A stretch of 64,000 nucleotides of DNA from Companilactobacillus formosensis (lineage in GTDB: Bacteria > Bacillota > Bacilli > Lactobacillales > Lactobacillaceae). Below the pieces are notes generated by a model, which was not told where the DNA came from, ran no database searches, and saw only the letters and a list, made by a program, of their open reading frames with translations. Location of the stretch: the NCBI RefSeq assembly GCF_005405305.1, contig NZ_BJDU01000001.1, positions 60,791 to 124,790 on the forward strand, read 5' to 3'. This document shows, one piece after another, positions 1-7,130 of the stretch. A program made the translations under genes and the position numbers. Every line of letters starts with the position of its first letter. Position 1 is the first letter of the stretch.

Positions 1-163
1 TATGGAAGCTTTTAGTAGAGTTCCATTTTCCAGAGAAGAAGATAAGTTGCTGATTCGATTAGGTGACTTGTCTAAAAAATCGGGACTTAATGGTCGGAAT
101 CGAGCTAGCTTTGACGATAAATCTCAGTTTTACGGTTTGTTTGAAAAAATGCCTCGGCGTTAA
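1..163 (+). CDS. EntA-type bacteriocin immunity protein, 3' part only (cut by window start)
   Basis: The reading frame is open from the window edge to a TAA at 161-163, so only the C-terminal ~53 residues are visible. They include KKSGLNGRNRASFDDKSQF, which matches the conserved end of enterocin A immunity proteins (GINGLYRADYGDKSQF, family EntA_Immun). Such proteins are small cytosolic four-helix bundles that protect the producer from pediocin-like bacteriocins. The segment is nearly identical to 1229-1390. Whether the missing 5' part is intact cannot be seen. Family assignment is by remembered similarity. Confidence 0.6.
   Translation, partial: MEAFSRVPFSREEDKLLIRLGDLSKKSGLNGRNRASFDDKSQFYGLFEKMPRR
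1..163 (+). repeat. Direct repeat, copy 1 (partner 1229-1390)
   Basis: Bases 2-132 are identical to 1229-1359. The remaining ~30 bases to the stop codon differ at five positions, all silent third-codon changes (TAC/TAT, GGT/GGA, AAA/AAG, CGG/CGA, CGT/CGC). Similarity ends at the stop codon. The copy may extend left of the window. Confidence 0.9.
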
Positions 164-500
164 AGCTGGTTACTAAAAGCTAGCGTGTCATAATAAGGAA
201 CAAATATCTGAAATTATAAAAAATACCTATCCTAAATGGTACATAGTTAAATCTTCAACAGTTCTTTTCTTTTATCTACTAAATCTAAGACTTTCTTAAA
301 CGTTATTTATGCTCTTTTTTACAAGAATAGTATATATCTCGTTAAACTAGATGCATGGATATCCGAATAACATGCACAAGGAAGGTGTAATGATTATGAT
401 AAAAAAGAACTATCAAATAAGAAATTATTGTAACTATCATTGAATTTGGAATTCGATAATTTTCAATCATTCAAAATTAAAATGAAAGGGATTCATACCG
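164..500 (+). promoter_or_regulatory. AT-rich leader region of the bacteriocin genes
   Basis: This 337-base gap lies between the first immunity fragment and the bacteriocin genes and presumably carries their promoter. A TATATA-like box sits near 330-338, but I could not find the paired direct repeats typical of plantaricin or sakacin promoters. A tiny ORF at 396-443 (15 codons, preceded by AAGGAAGG) has no double-glycine leader and may be a decayed peptide gene or chance. A purine-rich AAAGGG at 485-490 is the ribosome site of the next gene. Confidence 0.35.
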
Positions 501-656
501 TTGAAGAAGTATTATAAATTAACTAACAATAATTTAGCAAATGTTCGAGGTGGCTGGAATAAATCAGCTTTTGATGCCGGAAAAAGAGTTGGTCGCGTTG
601 CCGTTTTTGCTGCAGGATTTACCCCATGGGGAAAAGTATTGAGATACTTAAAATAA
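501..656 (+). CDS. Plantaricin E-like two-peptide bacteriocin precursor (51 aa, TTG start)
   Basis: This short gene starts with TTG at 501, ten bases after AAAGGG, and ends with TAA at 654-656. The product has an 18-residue leader ending NLANVRGG, a double-glycine cleavage site read by ABC transporter-peptidases, and a 33-residue cationic mature peptide starting WNKSAFDAGKRVGRV. Length and pattern resemble plantaricin E (FNRGGYNFGKSVRHV...), one half of the class IIb pore-forming bacteriocin PlnEF. The mature part has GxxxG-like spacing (small residues at AxxxG). The next gene, 28 bases on, encodes another double-glycine peptide and may be the partner. No transporter or quorum-sensing genes are in view. 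Relationship to PlnE is by remembered sequence, so moderately sure; that it is a bacteriocin precursor is more certain. Confidence 0.75.
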   Translation: MKKYYKLTNNNLANVRGGWNKSAFDAGKRVGRVAVFAAGFTPWGKVLRYLK

Positions 657-684
657 TTAATTTTAAATAAAGGATATTACGATA

Positions 685-873
685 ATGAAAAAAATTTACA
701 AAAACAATAAATTTAATATGTTAACTGAAGAAGAACAATTAAACATAGTTGGAGGTGGACATTGTTATACAAAATCATGCTTGGCTGGTAGAGATAAGTC
801 AATCTATAATGGAGTAAGCTTTACCATGGGATTTGGTTATGGAGTTTGTCAATCAGTTGGCATCTGCAACTAG
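685..873 (+). CDS. Double-glycine-leader peptide with four cysteines (putative bacteriocin, 62 aa)
   Basis: ATG at 685 follows AAAGGA by ten bases. The leader (residues 1-24) ends LTEEEQLNIVGG, a textbook double-glycine leader. The mature part of 38 residues begins GHCYTKSCLAGRDKS and ends GYGVCQSVGICN, giving Cys pairs CxxxxC near the N-terminus and CxxxxxC at the C-terminus, so two disulfides are possible. It lacks the YGNGV box of class IIa bacteriocins and is not clearly PlnF-like. It may be the second peptide of a two-component bacteriocin with the 501-656 product, or an independent class IId peptide. It is directly followed by a small membrane protein whose ATG lies two bases after its stop, suggesting coupled translation with a self-immunity gene. 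Confidence 0.75.
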   Translation: MKKIYKNNKFNMLTEEEQLNIVGGGHCYTKSCLAGRDKSIYNGVSFTMGFGYGVCQSVGICN

Positions 874-875
874 AT

Positions 876-1043
876 ATGAGATTAAAATTCAATAAACTAT
901 TCTATAAAAATTTTAGTTTTTATATTTTTATTATGTTTCTAATTTTTAGCATTCATGCCTTTTATAAAAATAATTACTTGATTTTCGGAATTTTATTTTT
1001 AATAAGTATTGTTCAACTTATATATGCTATTTCTGATCGATGA
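876..1043 (+). CDS. Small two-helix membrane protein, possible bacteriocin immunity protein (55 aa)
   Basis: I start the gene at ATG 876, just after the TAG of the preceding peptide gene (871-873), rather than at an upstream in-frame codon inside that gene. The product MRLKFNKLFYK... has a basic N-terminus and two hydrophobic stretches (about residues 13-28 and 34-52). No family is recognised. Position immediately behind a double-glycine peptide and likely translational coupling suggest a dedicated immunity protein, as is common for class II bacteriocins with small membrane immunity proteins. Function is inference from context only. Confidence 0.55.
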   Translation: MRLKFNKLFYKNFSFYIFIMFLIFSIHAFYKNNYLIFGILFLISIVQLIYAISDR

Positions 1044-1129
1044 AACTAATATAGTGATATTCGATTTAGTCGTCCAACTATTATTAATAAAGAAAACAGT
1101 GACATTCGCATCCTGATCAATCACCTTAT

Positions 1130-1390
1130 TTGTTAAATATAACGGATGTTTTGAGTCAAGTTTATATGAAACTAGATACGGTGAAGAATCCTGAAGCATG
1201 GCTTAGTAGATTAGTGAATTATATTTACATGGAAGCTTTTAGTAGAGTTCCATTTTCCAGAGAAGAAGATAAGTTGCTGATTCGATTAGGTGACTTGTCT
1301 AAAAAATCGGGACTTAATGGTCGGAATCGAGCTAGCTTTGACGATAAATCTCAGTTTTATGGATTGTTTGAAAAGATGCCTCGACGCTAA
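1130..1390 (+). CDS. EntA-type bacteriocin immunity protein, apparently broken at its 5' end
   Basis: The frame VLSQVYMKLDTVKNPEAWLS through KKSGLNGRNRASFDDKSQF matches enterocin A immunity (VLQKVYLKLE...LVNYLY...DKSQF), a cytosolic helix bundle conferring self-protection. The frame opens at 1103, and the only usable start is TTG 1130, which has no ribosome site. An overlapping frame starting at GTG 1054 reads VIFDLVVQLLLIKKTVTFAS before TGA at 1114-1116. This looks like the missing N-terminal helix, so a single frameshift near 1103-1114 may have split the gene. The second half is a copy of the fragment at the window start. It may be non-functional; the alternative is a short protein starting at 1130. 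Confidence 0.55.
   Translation: MLNITDVLSQVYMKLDTVKNPEAWLSRLVNYIYMEAFSRVPFSREEDKLLIRLGDLSKKSGLNGRNRASFDDKSQFYGLFEKMPRR
1229..1390 (+). repeat. Direct repeat, copy 2 (partner 2-163)
   Basis: Identical to bases 2-132 over 1229-1359, then five silent substitutions up to the shared stop codon. The sharp switch from perfect identity to clustered silent differences suggests recombination or gene conversion between two immunity paralogues. Confidence 0.9.
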
Positions 1391-1418
1391 ATAATATCTT
1401 TAAAAAGAAGGACTAATT

Positions 1419-1688
1419 ATGGATAAAAAAGAATTAATTTGGTCAAGAATGGACGAATTGATCATGTCCGATAACGTATCAGATTCGGAAAGAAAGATAT
1501 TTGTGGAAGCTAAACAAAAGATTACTAAGGGTCAAGATAGTGAAGCTGTGGCTGGAAAACTTAAAACACAATTGTCGCTATTGTCATTAAAAAAGCAGTT
1601 ATCACCTGATGTTGTACCGTTCTTTACTGAATTATCCAGAGTGTACTTAGGATATGGAAGACGTGATAACATTTCAATCATCTCTTAG
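1419..1688 (+). CDS. Bacteriocin immunity-like protein (89 aa)
   Basis: ATG 1419 follows AAGAAGGAC. The 89-residue product is hydrophilic and largely helical, with a SDSERKIFVEAKQKITKGQD segment and a PDVVPFFTELSRVYLG segment. This layout (acidic helix, KxxLxxGxD turn, LSLLSL helix, C-terminal F-rich helix) is like the small cytosolic immunity proteins found beside class II bacteriocins in lactobacilli and streptococci. It lies 28 bases after the EntA-type gene and ends in a shared terminator, so it is probably the last gene of the bacteriocin unit. No catalytic motif is expected. Assignment is by size, composition and position. Confidence 0.5.
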   Translation: MDKKELIWSRMDELIMSDNVSDSERKIFVEAKQKITKGQDSEAVAGKLKTQLSLLSLKKQLSPDVVPFFTELSRVYLGYGRRDNISIIS

Positions 1689-1691
1689 TAC

Positions 1692-1737
1692 AAAAAAGCA
1701 GAGCCACTAACATAATTTGTTAGCAGCCCTGCTTTTT
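1692..1737. terminator. Bidirectional Rho-independent terminator
   Basis: Inverted repeat AAAAAGCAG ... CTGCTTTTT with A and T tracts on both sides. It lies between the convergent immunity-like gene and the permease gene. Confidence 0.75.
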
Positions 1738-1741
1738 GATT

Positions 1742-3193
1742 TTAATTTAATTCCATACCTTCACGACGTTGCTCGCGTTTTCGTAACCATGGCATAACGA
1801 AGCCTAGTCCGAATAAGACGATAACAGTAATGAAGTTTAGTAGAAGTTGATGATTGAAAGCACCAGTACCGAACTTAGCTTCTTGAGGGATGAATCCTAA
1901 AGTAGCACAGATGAAGGTAAAGGCTAGACACCAACCACCGACGATCAAAGCGCCAGTTTTATTTTTGATGAAAGTATAATCTGAATGGAACCTGTCTTGA
2001 TGCATTCTCATAGCAACGAAGGCGAAGAAAACCCAACAAGTCTTATATGGTGAAATGATTCCGTTGATATTTAACAACCAGTTATAAATAGTGTTGATAT
2101 TTGGCAAAGTACCTGTTAGCAACAATAGGAACAAACTCAAACCAGTTGTCATCGTGTAACTGTGAACAGGACGACCATTCTTATTTTTCTTAGTTAACCA
2201 CTTAGGCATGAACTTGTCAGCAACATCACCGGCAAAGACACGACTAGAAGCATCGAGCAAGACAGCTAATTGAGCCATCATGAAGATTGCTTGAACGACC
2301 GCAAAGATGTACATCAATAATTTACCAACTCCCAAACTATTACCCAATAAGTGGAAGGCGTAGTAAGGACCGTTCATCTTGAAGTCATGTGGAATGTGGT
2401 TGGCGTTGAAGAACATTGCTAAGGCCAAAGTACCAAAGATAGTCAAGAATCCAGTCATGATAGCAAGTAGCCACATAGCTTTAGGAAATTCGTGTTTAGG
2501 ATCACGCATTTGAACGACGTATGGTGCAGCTAGTTCAGCCCCAGACATGGCAAAAATCAGTAATCCGGTTGTCGAGAAGTATTTCAGACTAAAGTTAGGC
2601 TTGAAAGCTCCCCAGTTGAAAGGTTGTGTAGCGATATGATGACCGTGTAAAACAGCGTAGCCAGCTAATAGAACGAACAAAGCTGACATGATGAACATGG
2701 CACCTCCACCAATTAGTGAAAGGATTTCTAGTGAGTTTTTGATGATATTTTCTAATAAGATAAAGATCAAAATGATAATAAAAGTTAAGATTCCAAACCA
2801 GAAAGTCGACATTCTTTTATCTAAAGTATTGTTACCTAAGAACATCCAACTGAATGAAACGATAACCGAGTTAGAAACATCGACGATGTAGGGCACACTT
2901 TGAACCCAATACATCCAAGAAGTCCAATAACCTAGAGTGTCATTACTGGAATGACGAACCCATGAAGCTAAACCTCCGGCTTGATTGTCGAACGTTAAAC
3001 TCATTTGACTAGAAATCAAAGCGTAAGGAATAACGTAGGCGAAGAGTAGGAAAATCCATGAGATGACCACAGATAGTCCTTGGTTTTGAAATGGATAAAA
3101 GATATTTTCAAAACTGATGATAGTAACGAAGTCGATCAAGGCAATGACCGGCCAACTTAAATAGTGCTTTTTATTTGGTTCTAAAGATTCCAA
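1742..3193 (-). CDS. APC-superfamily amino acid antiporter, probably ornithine/putrescine exchange (483 aa)
   Basis: The product is a polytopic membrane protein with about 12 hydrophobic segments, typical of APC-type amino acid/amine antiporters of the glutamate/GABA and PotE group. TTG at 3193 is taken as start because GGGGGAA lies 8 bases upstream. The gene is divergent from an ornithine decarboxylase gene 253 bases away, so the likely role is to import ornithine and export putrescine, consuming a proton inside per cycle and generating membrane potential. Substrate is inferred from this neighbour only. In other lactobacilli such pairs are often co-directional; here they are divergent. A glutamate/GABA or other amino acid exchanger cannot be excluded. 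Confidence 0.65.
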   Translation of the reverse strand: MESLEPNKKHYLSWPVIALIDFVTIISFENIFYPFQNQGLSVVISWIFLLFAYVIPYALISSQMSLTFDNQAGGLASWVRHSSNDTLGYWTSWMYWVQSVPYIVDVSNSVIVSFSWMFLGNNTLDKRMSTFWFGILTFIIILIFILLENIIKNSLEILSLIGGGAMFIMSALFVLLAGYAVLHGHHIATQPFNWGAFKPNFSLKYFSTTGLLIFAMSGAELAAPYVVQMRDPKHEFPKAMWLLAIMTGFLTIFGTLALAMFFNANHIPHDFKMNGPYYAFHLLGNSLGVGKLLMYIFAVVQAIFMMAQLAVLLDASSRVFAGDVADKFMPKWLTKKNKNGRPVHSYTMTTGLSLFLLLLTGTLPNINTIYNWLLNINGIISPYKTCWVFFAFVAMRMHQDRFHSDYTFIKNKTGALIVGGWCLAFTFICATLGFIPQEAKFGTGAFNHQLLLNFITVIVLFGLGFVMPWLRKREQRREGMELN

Positions 3194-3287
3194 TTTTATT
3201 TTCCCCCGAATTCGTGTAAAAGTCTTGTGTTAGTAGATTCCAACGATTTGGGGGCTTTAATGTAAGTAAAGAACTGTTGAATTTCAC

Positions 3288-3317
3288 TTGTTAAAAACCC
3301 CAATGTGTAGATATAAT
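3288..3317 (+). promoter_or_regulatory. Candidate promoter of the ornithine decarboxylase gene
   Basis: TTGTTA (3288-3293) and TATAAT (3312-3317) are separated by 18 bases, giving a leader of about 120 bases before the decarboxylase. A GGGG/CCCC pairing (near 3250 and 3297) spans this region. No other structure was identified in the divergent spacer. Confidence 0.45.
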
Positions 3318-3446
3318 CAATGCCGTAATAAATTATTCATAAATAATATTGCTAAAATGAAAAAAACATACCCAGAAAATTATAAGTATTTATATATCAT
3401 TTGCAATACTTTTTTTGAAAAAACATTAAAATAATAGGAGGAAATT

Positions 3447-5534
3447 ATGAATTTTCTGAAAATTGCCATCGGAAATGATGTGATAATCAGTGATTCGACT
3501 GATTTTGAGATAATTTCATTTACAGAAAACGTCACTGCTTCAGAATTAGTAGCAATCGTTTTGAATGAACACGATCAAAAGAATTTGTCAGTCGCCAAAA
3601 ATCTACAAGAAACATCAGGTCTAGGCATTCCTATTATTACAACTGATGGGAAGACTGACGTTACAGTCAAGGCGCTACAACTAGCAAATGACTATCAAAC
3701 TAAGATGGTACCGGGCTTTTTGAGTGACCTGATCAACTTTGCGGAAGACAAACCAATCAGTTTTACAACTCCGGGACACCATAACGGTCAATACTATGAA
3801 AAACATCCGGCTGGCGTGGTCTTCAACCGTTTCTTCGGTAAGAATTTAATGTTCGCCGATACGTCTGATACTGTCGCTGAATTAGGCGATACGATGACTC
3901 ACGAAGGAACTCCATTGACGGCTGAACAAAAGGCTGCGCAAACGTATAACGCCGATAAAGTTTACTTTTGTACTAACGGAACGACTAGTTCTAATTCGAT
4001 TTGTGCTAGTGCTTTGTTGTCTGAAGATGATTTAGTTTTATTTGACCGCAACAATCACAAGTCTCTTTACAACAGTGCTTTGGTGATGAGTGGGGCCAAA
4101 CCAGTCTATGTGCCAACTGATCGTAATCCTTTGGGTTTGATTGGAGAAATGAATCCTGAAGCCTTAGACGAAGATAAATTACGTAAAGAAATCAGTAAAG
4201 TTGATCCTAAAAAAGCTCGAGCTAAACGTCCTTTTAGATTAGCAATCTTACAATTAGAAACTTACGATGGTGTTTTCTACGATGCACAATGGATAATTGA
4301 TAAAATCGGCCATCTCTGCGATTACATTTTGTTCGACTGTGCGTGGGGTGGATTTGAACAATTCGTACCTATCATGAAACATCTCTCACCATTATCGTTG
4401 GAATACGGACCAGATGATCCGGGAATCTTAGTAACTCAATCGTTACACAAACAACAGGCAGGACTTGCGCAAACTTCACAGATTTTGAAAAAAGATGCTC
4501 ATCTGAAAGGTCAAGCTCGTTATGTCGACCATAAACATTTCAACAACGCTTATTTGAAATTCGTCACATCTAGTTATTCCTATCCAATTTACGCTTCTTT
4601 GACAGTCAACGCCTATCTGACGGCCGGTCAAGGTAATAAGAACTGGTGGGATGAAACTTTACGTTTGGGTATTGAATGGCGCAAGCAGTTGTTACAAAAA
4701 TCTAAATTATTCAAACCTTTAGTTCCTGACAACTTCTTGCAGATCAGTACCGATGATTTAGCTACTCACAGTGAGTATTGGAATTTGAAAAGTAGCGATA
4801 ATTGGCATGGTTTTAAAGAAATCGCTGACGGACAAGCAATGATCGACCCACTGAAAATTACCGTTATAACGCCGGGCGTCGATATCAAAAATGCTCAATA
4901 TCAAGATTCAGGGATTCCTGGTCCAGTAGTAGCGGAATTTTTGATGGAGAAACGAATTATTCGTGCCAAAGATGACTTAAATTCATTATTATTCCTATTA
5001 ACTCCTGGCGATTCAAGGGAAGAATTAGATATACTATTAGAGGCCTTTTTGGAATTTGAACGTTTGTATTTGGCCGATGCTCCACTAACAGAAGTTTTGC
5101 CAAGATTAGCGCAACAATATCCAAAACGTTATCAAGGTTATACTTTGAAGCAATTGTGCCAAGAGATGCATGACTACTATCGTCAGAACAAGACTTTTAC
5201 TCTTCAAAAAGAATTGTTTGCCAAAAAGGACATGCAAAATTACGAGATGACACCGGCTCAGGCAGACAGATTGTTCATGAAAAATCAGAGTGAATTAGTT
5301 GATTTGCAGGATATCAAAGGTCGAATTGCGGTTGAAGGAGCATTGCCATATCCTCCTGGGGTCTTCATTGTGGCGCCCGGTGAAAAATGGCAAGATGTCG
5401 ATTTGAAGTATTTTGAAGATCTCGTTGGAGCTATTGAACGTTTTCCTGGTTTTGTGCCAGAAATTCAAGGTGTATATTGGGATAAGAATGCGGACGGAAC
5501 AATTTCTGTGCAAGCGGAAGTTTTGAAAAAATAA
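3447..5534 (+). CDS. Ornithine decarboxylase, PLP-dependent (695 aa)
   Basis: Decarboxylates L-ornithine to putrescine and CO2, consuming a proton; cytosolic. The protein aligns along its whole length with the inducible ornithine decarboxylase of Lactobacillus sp. 30a (shared CPGH/TPGH..GQYY.KHPAG, LFDRNNHKS, SLHKQQAG..QTSQI and EGALPYPPGVF). Domains in order are an N-terminal wing (about 1-105), the aminotransferase-fold PLP domain (about 110-420) with the Schiff-base lysine at K335 in SLHKQQAG, and a C-terminal domain. A good ribosome site, TAGGAGGAAATT, precedes ATG 3447. The length is slightly under the ~730 residues of the 30a enzyme, mainly at the N-terminus. With the divergent antiporter it forms a probable acid-stress and biogenic-amine module. 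Lysine or arginine decarboxylase is less likely given the close resemblance. Confidence 0.88.
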   Translation: MNFLKIAIGNDVIISDSTDFEIISFTENVTASELVAIVLNEHDQKNLSVAKNLQETSGLGIPIITTDGKTDVTVKALQLANDYQTKMVPGFLSDLINFAEDKPISFTTPGHHNGQYYEKHPAGVVFNRFFGKNLMFADTSDTVAELGDTMTHEGTPLTAEQKAAQTYNADKVYFCTNGTTSSNSICASALLSEDDLVLFDRNNHKSLYNSALVMSGAKPVYVPTDRNPLGLIGEMNPEALDEDKLRKEISKVDPKKARAKRPFRLAILQLETYDGVFYDAQWIIDKIGHLCDYILFDCAWGGFEQFVPIMKHLSPLSLEYGPDDPGILVTQSLHKQQAGLAQTSQILKKDAHLKGQARYVDHKHFNNAYLKFVTSSYSYPIYASLTVNAYLTAGQGNKNWWDETLRLGIEWRKQLLQKSKLFKPLVPDNFLQISTDDLATHSEYWNLKSSDNWHGFKEIADGQAMIDPLKITVITPGVDIKNAQYQDSGIPGPVVAEFLMEKRIIRAKDDLNSLLFLLTPGDSREELDILLEAFLEFERLYLADAPLTEVLPRLAQQYPKRYQGYTLKQLCQEMHDYYRQNKTFTLQKELFAKKDMQNYEMTPAQADRLFMKNQSELVDLQDIKGRIAVEGALPYPPGVFIVAPGEKWQDVDLKYFEDLVGAIERFPGFVPEIQGVYWDKNADGTISVQAEVLKK

Positions 5535-5552
5535 TTATTGAGGGAGTTTATT

Positions 5553-6815
5553 ATGTCATTATCATGGACAGATGATTTACCAGAAGATTTAAAGAACAAA
5601 GTTGCTAAAGTAGAAAAGTTGATTCAACCACGTTTAGAGGAAATCGACCAACAAGTTTTATACAATCAACAACGAGTTTTGAATTTATTTAGAAAGCACC
5701 GTGTTGGGGAGGAGGATTTAGTACCATCAACTGGTTACGGTTACGATGATATCGGCCGTGACAAGATTGAAGCAATTTACGCTGACTATTTCAAAGTTGA
5801 CGATGCCTTAGTTCGTCCTCAATTTGCTTCAGGAACACATGCCATTTCAACAGCTTTGTTCAGTATGTTGCGTCCTGGCAATACGCTTTATTATTTAACA
5901 GGAACTCCTTACGATACGATCCAAGAAGTTATCGGTTTAGCTGGAAACAAGCGTGGCAATATGAAGGAATACGGGATTGATTTCAAAGCTACTGAATTGC
6001 TAGATGATGGTTCAGTTGACTATGATCAAGCCAAAAAAGACTTACAAAATGAATCTATCAAAGTAGTTGCCATCCAACGTTCTCGTGGTTATGCCGTTCG
6101 AGATAGTTTCACAGTTGAAAAAATCGCCAAAATGATCAAATTCGTTAAATCAATTCGTCCTGACGTCAACGTCTTCATCGATAATTGTTACGGTGAATTT
6201 TCAGAAAAAGAAGAACCAACTTTTTACGGTGCTGATATCATGGCTGGTTCACTTTACAAGAATGCCGGAGCTGGTTTAGTTAAGAGTGGTGCTTACATCG
6301 TTGGTCGTGAAGACTTAGTTGACGGTGCCGGTTCACGTTTGACAGTTCCTGGTGCGGGTAAAGGTGAAGGTGCTACTTGGGGTTACTTGCGTGACTTCTA
6401 TCAAGGATTCTTCATGGCCGCTCATACGACTGGTGAAGCTTTGAAAGGTATGATCTTCACTTCAGCTTTGTGCGAAGAAATGGGCATGAACGTTTCACCT
6501 AAGTGGGATGCGCCAAGAACAGATATCGTTCAAACAGTTTCCTTCGGTGATCCAGATCCAATGGTCAAGTTCTGTGCTGCCATTCAACACTACTCACCAA
6601 TGAATTCTTTCGTTGATCCAATTCCTAGTCACCAAGATGGCTACGAAGATGATGTCGTTATGGCTTCAGGTAGTTTCGTTGAAGGTTCAACTATCGAGTT
6701 ATCATCTGATGGACCAATCAGACCACCATATTCACTTTATATTCAAGGCGGTTTGTCATATGCACACGTTCAAATCGCAATTACACAAGCAGTTAGAGAA
6801 ACATTTTATAAGTAG
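5553..6815 (+). CDS. PLP-dependent methionine gamma-lyase-like protein (aluminium resistance family, 420 aa)
   Basis: Start at ATG 5553 with GGGAG seven bases upstream; an in-frame TTG at 5538 lies before this ribosome site and is not used. The sequence belongs to the aluminium-resistance/YnbB family, fold-type I PLP enzymes annotated as cystathionine beta-lyase or methionine gamma-lyase-like. Recognisable parts are FASGTHAISTALF (cofactor phosphate region), VFIDNCYGEF (Asp that contacts the PLP ring) and GSLYKNAGAGL with the Schiff-base lysine K236. In most relatives the lysine context is SLIKNPGGGL, so this copy is slightly variant. It follows the decarboxylase by 18 bases and may be co-transcribed. 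In many Firmicutes this gene sits beside glnRA, which is not the case here. The true reaction is uncertain. Confidence 0.8.
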   Translation: MSLSWTDDLPEDLKNKVAKVEKLIQPRLEEIDQQVLYNQQRVLNLFRKHRVGEEDLVPSTGYGYDDIGRDKIEAIYADYFKVDDALVRPQFASGTHAISTALFSMLRPGNTLYYLTGTPYDTIQEVIGLAGNKRGNMKEYGIDFKATELLDDGSVDYDQAKKDLQNESIKVVAIQRSRGYAVRDSFTVEKIAKMIKFVKSIRPDVNVFIDNCYGEFSEKEEPTFYGADIMAGSLYKNAGAGLVKSGAYIVGREDLVDGAGSRLTVPGAGKGEGATWGYLRDFYQGFFMAAHTTGEALKGMIFTSALCEEMGMNVSPKWDAPRTDIVQTVSFGDPDPMVKFCAAIQHYSPMNSFVDPIPSHQDGYEDDVVMASGSFVEGSTIELSSDGPIRPPYSLYIQGGLSYAHVQIAITQAVRETFYK

Positions 6816-6840
6816 ATAAAATAAATGTATTGGTTAAATA

Positions 6841-7014
6841 TGCCGTCGTCCACAAAATCCCTGTGATTGGCTGGAACATAGCCGACGCAACTTGGAGCCT
6901 TTGCTAAGCCCAAATTCGGGCAAAGTCTTCAAGCTTGGTCTTATTCTAAGCAACAAGTTGCTAAGAATAATTTGGCTATTGAGCCATCACAGGAATTTTG
7001 TTCCCGACTAGATA
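6841..7014 (+). repeat. Structured intergenic repeat, copy A
   Basis: A segment of about 174 bases starting TGCCGTCGTCC and ending CGACTAGATA. Its outer arms pair (ACAAAATCCCTGTGAT with ATCACAGGAATTTTGT, imperfect), and inside are two further hairpins: CTTTGC...GCAAAG enclosing GCCC/GGGC, and TTATTCTAAGCAAC with GTTGCTAAGAATAA. The reverse complement of 7131-7299 has the same start, end and internal order. It has no coding potential. It looks like a mobile or structural repeat family. Confidence 0.7.
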
Positions 7015-7049
7015 TCAGTTCTTATTCATAAATATCTTAAAAAATAAAG

Positions 7050-7087
7050 CCCCGATAGAATTCAGTAATTGAGTTCCATCGGGGTTT
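7050..7087. terminator. Rho-independent terminator between the two structured repeats
   Basis: GCCCCGATAGAATTCA pairs with TGAGTTCCATCGGGG, followed by TTTT on the plus strand and preceded by AAA. It probably ends the decarboxylase/PLP transcript, and perhaps also that of the convergent aldo/keto reductase. Confidence 0.75.
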
Positions 7088-7130
7088 TGTCGTTTTGATT
7101 AGAGTTAATTGTAGTAATTCTATAAAACAC

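Noticed and set aside
290-350. ACGTTATTT and TCGTTAAAC as possible plantaricin-type regulator repeats
   Set aside because: Spacing is about 39 bases instead of the roughly 21-base period of known pln/sap boxes, and the sequences match poorly.
396-443. Tiny ORF with a ribosome site before the bacteriocin genes
   Set aside because: Only 15 codons, no double-glycine leader and no resemblance to an induction peptide; kept only as a remark in the leader region.
846-875. Upstream extension of the small membrane protein inside the four-Cys peptide gene
   Set aside because: Would overlap the peptide gene in another frame without its own ribosome site; ATG 876 right after the stop is better.
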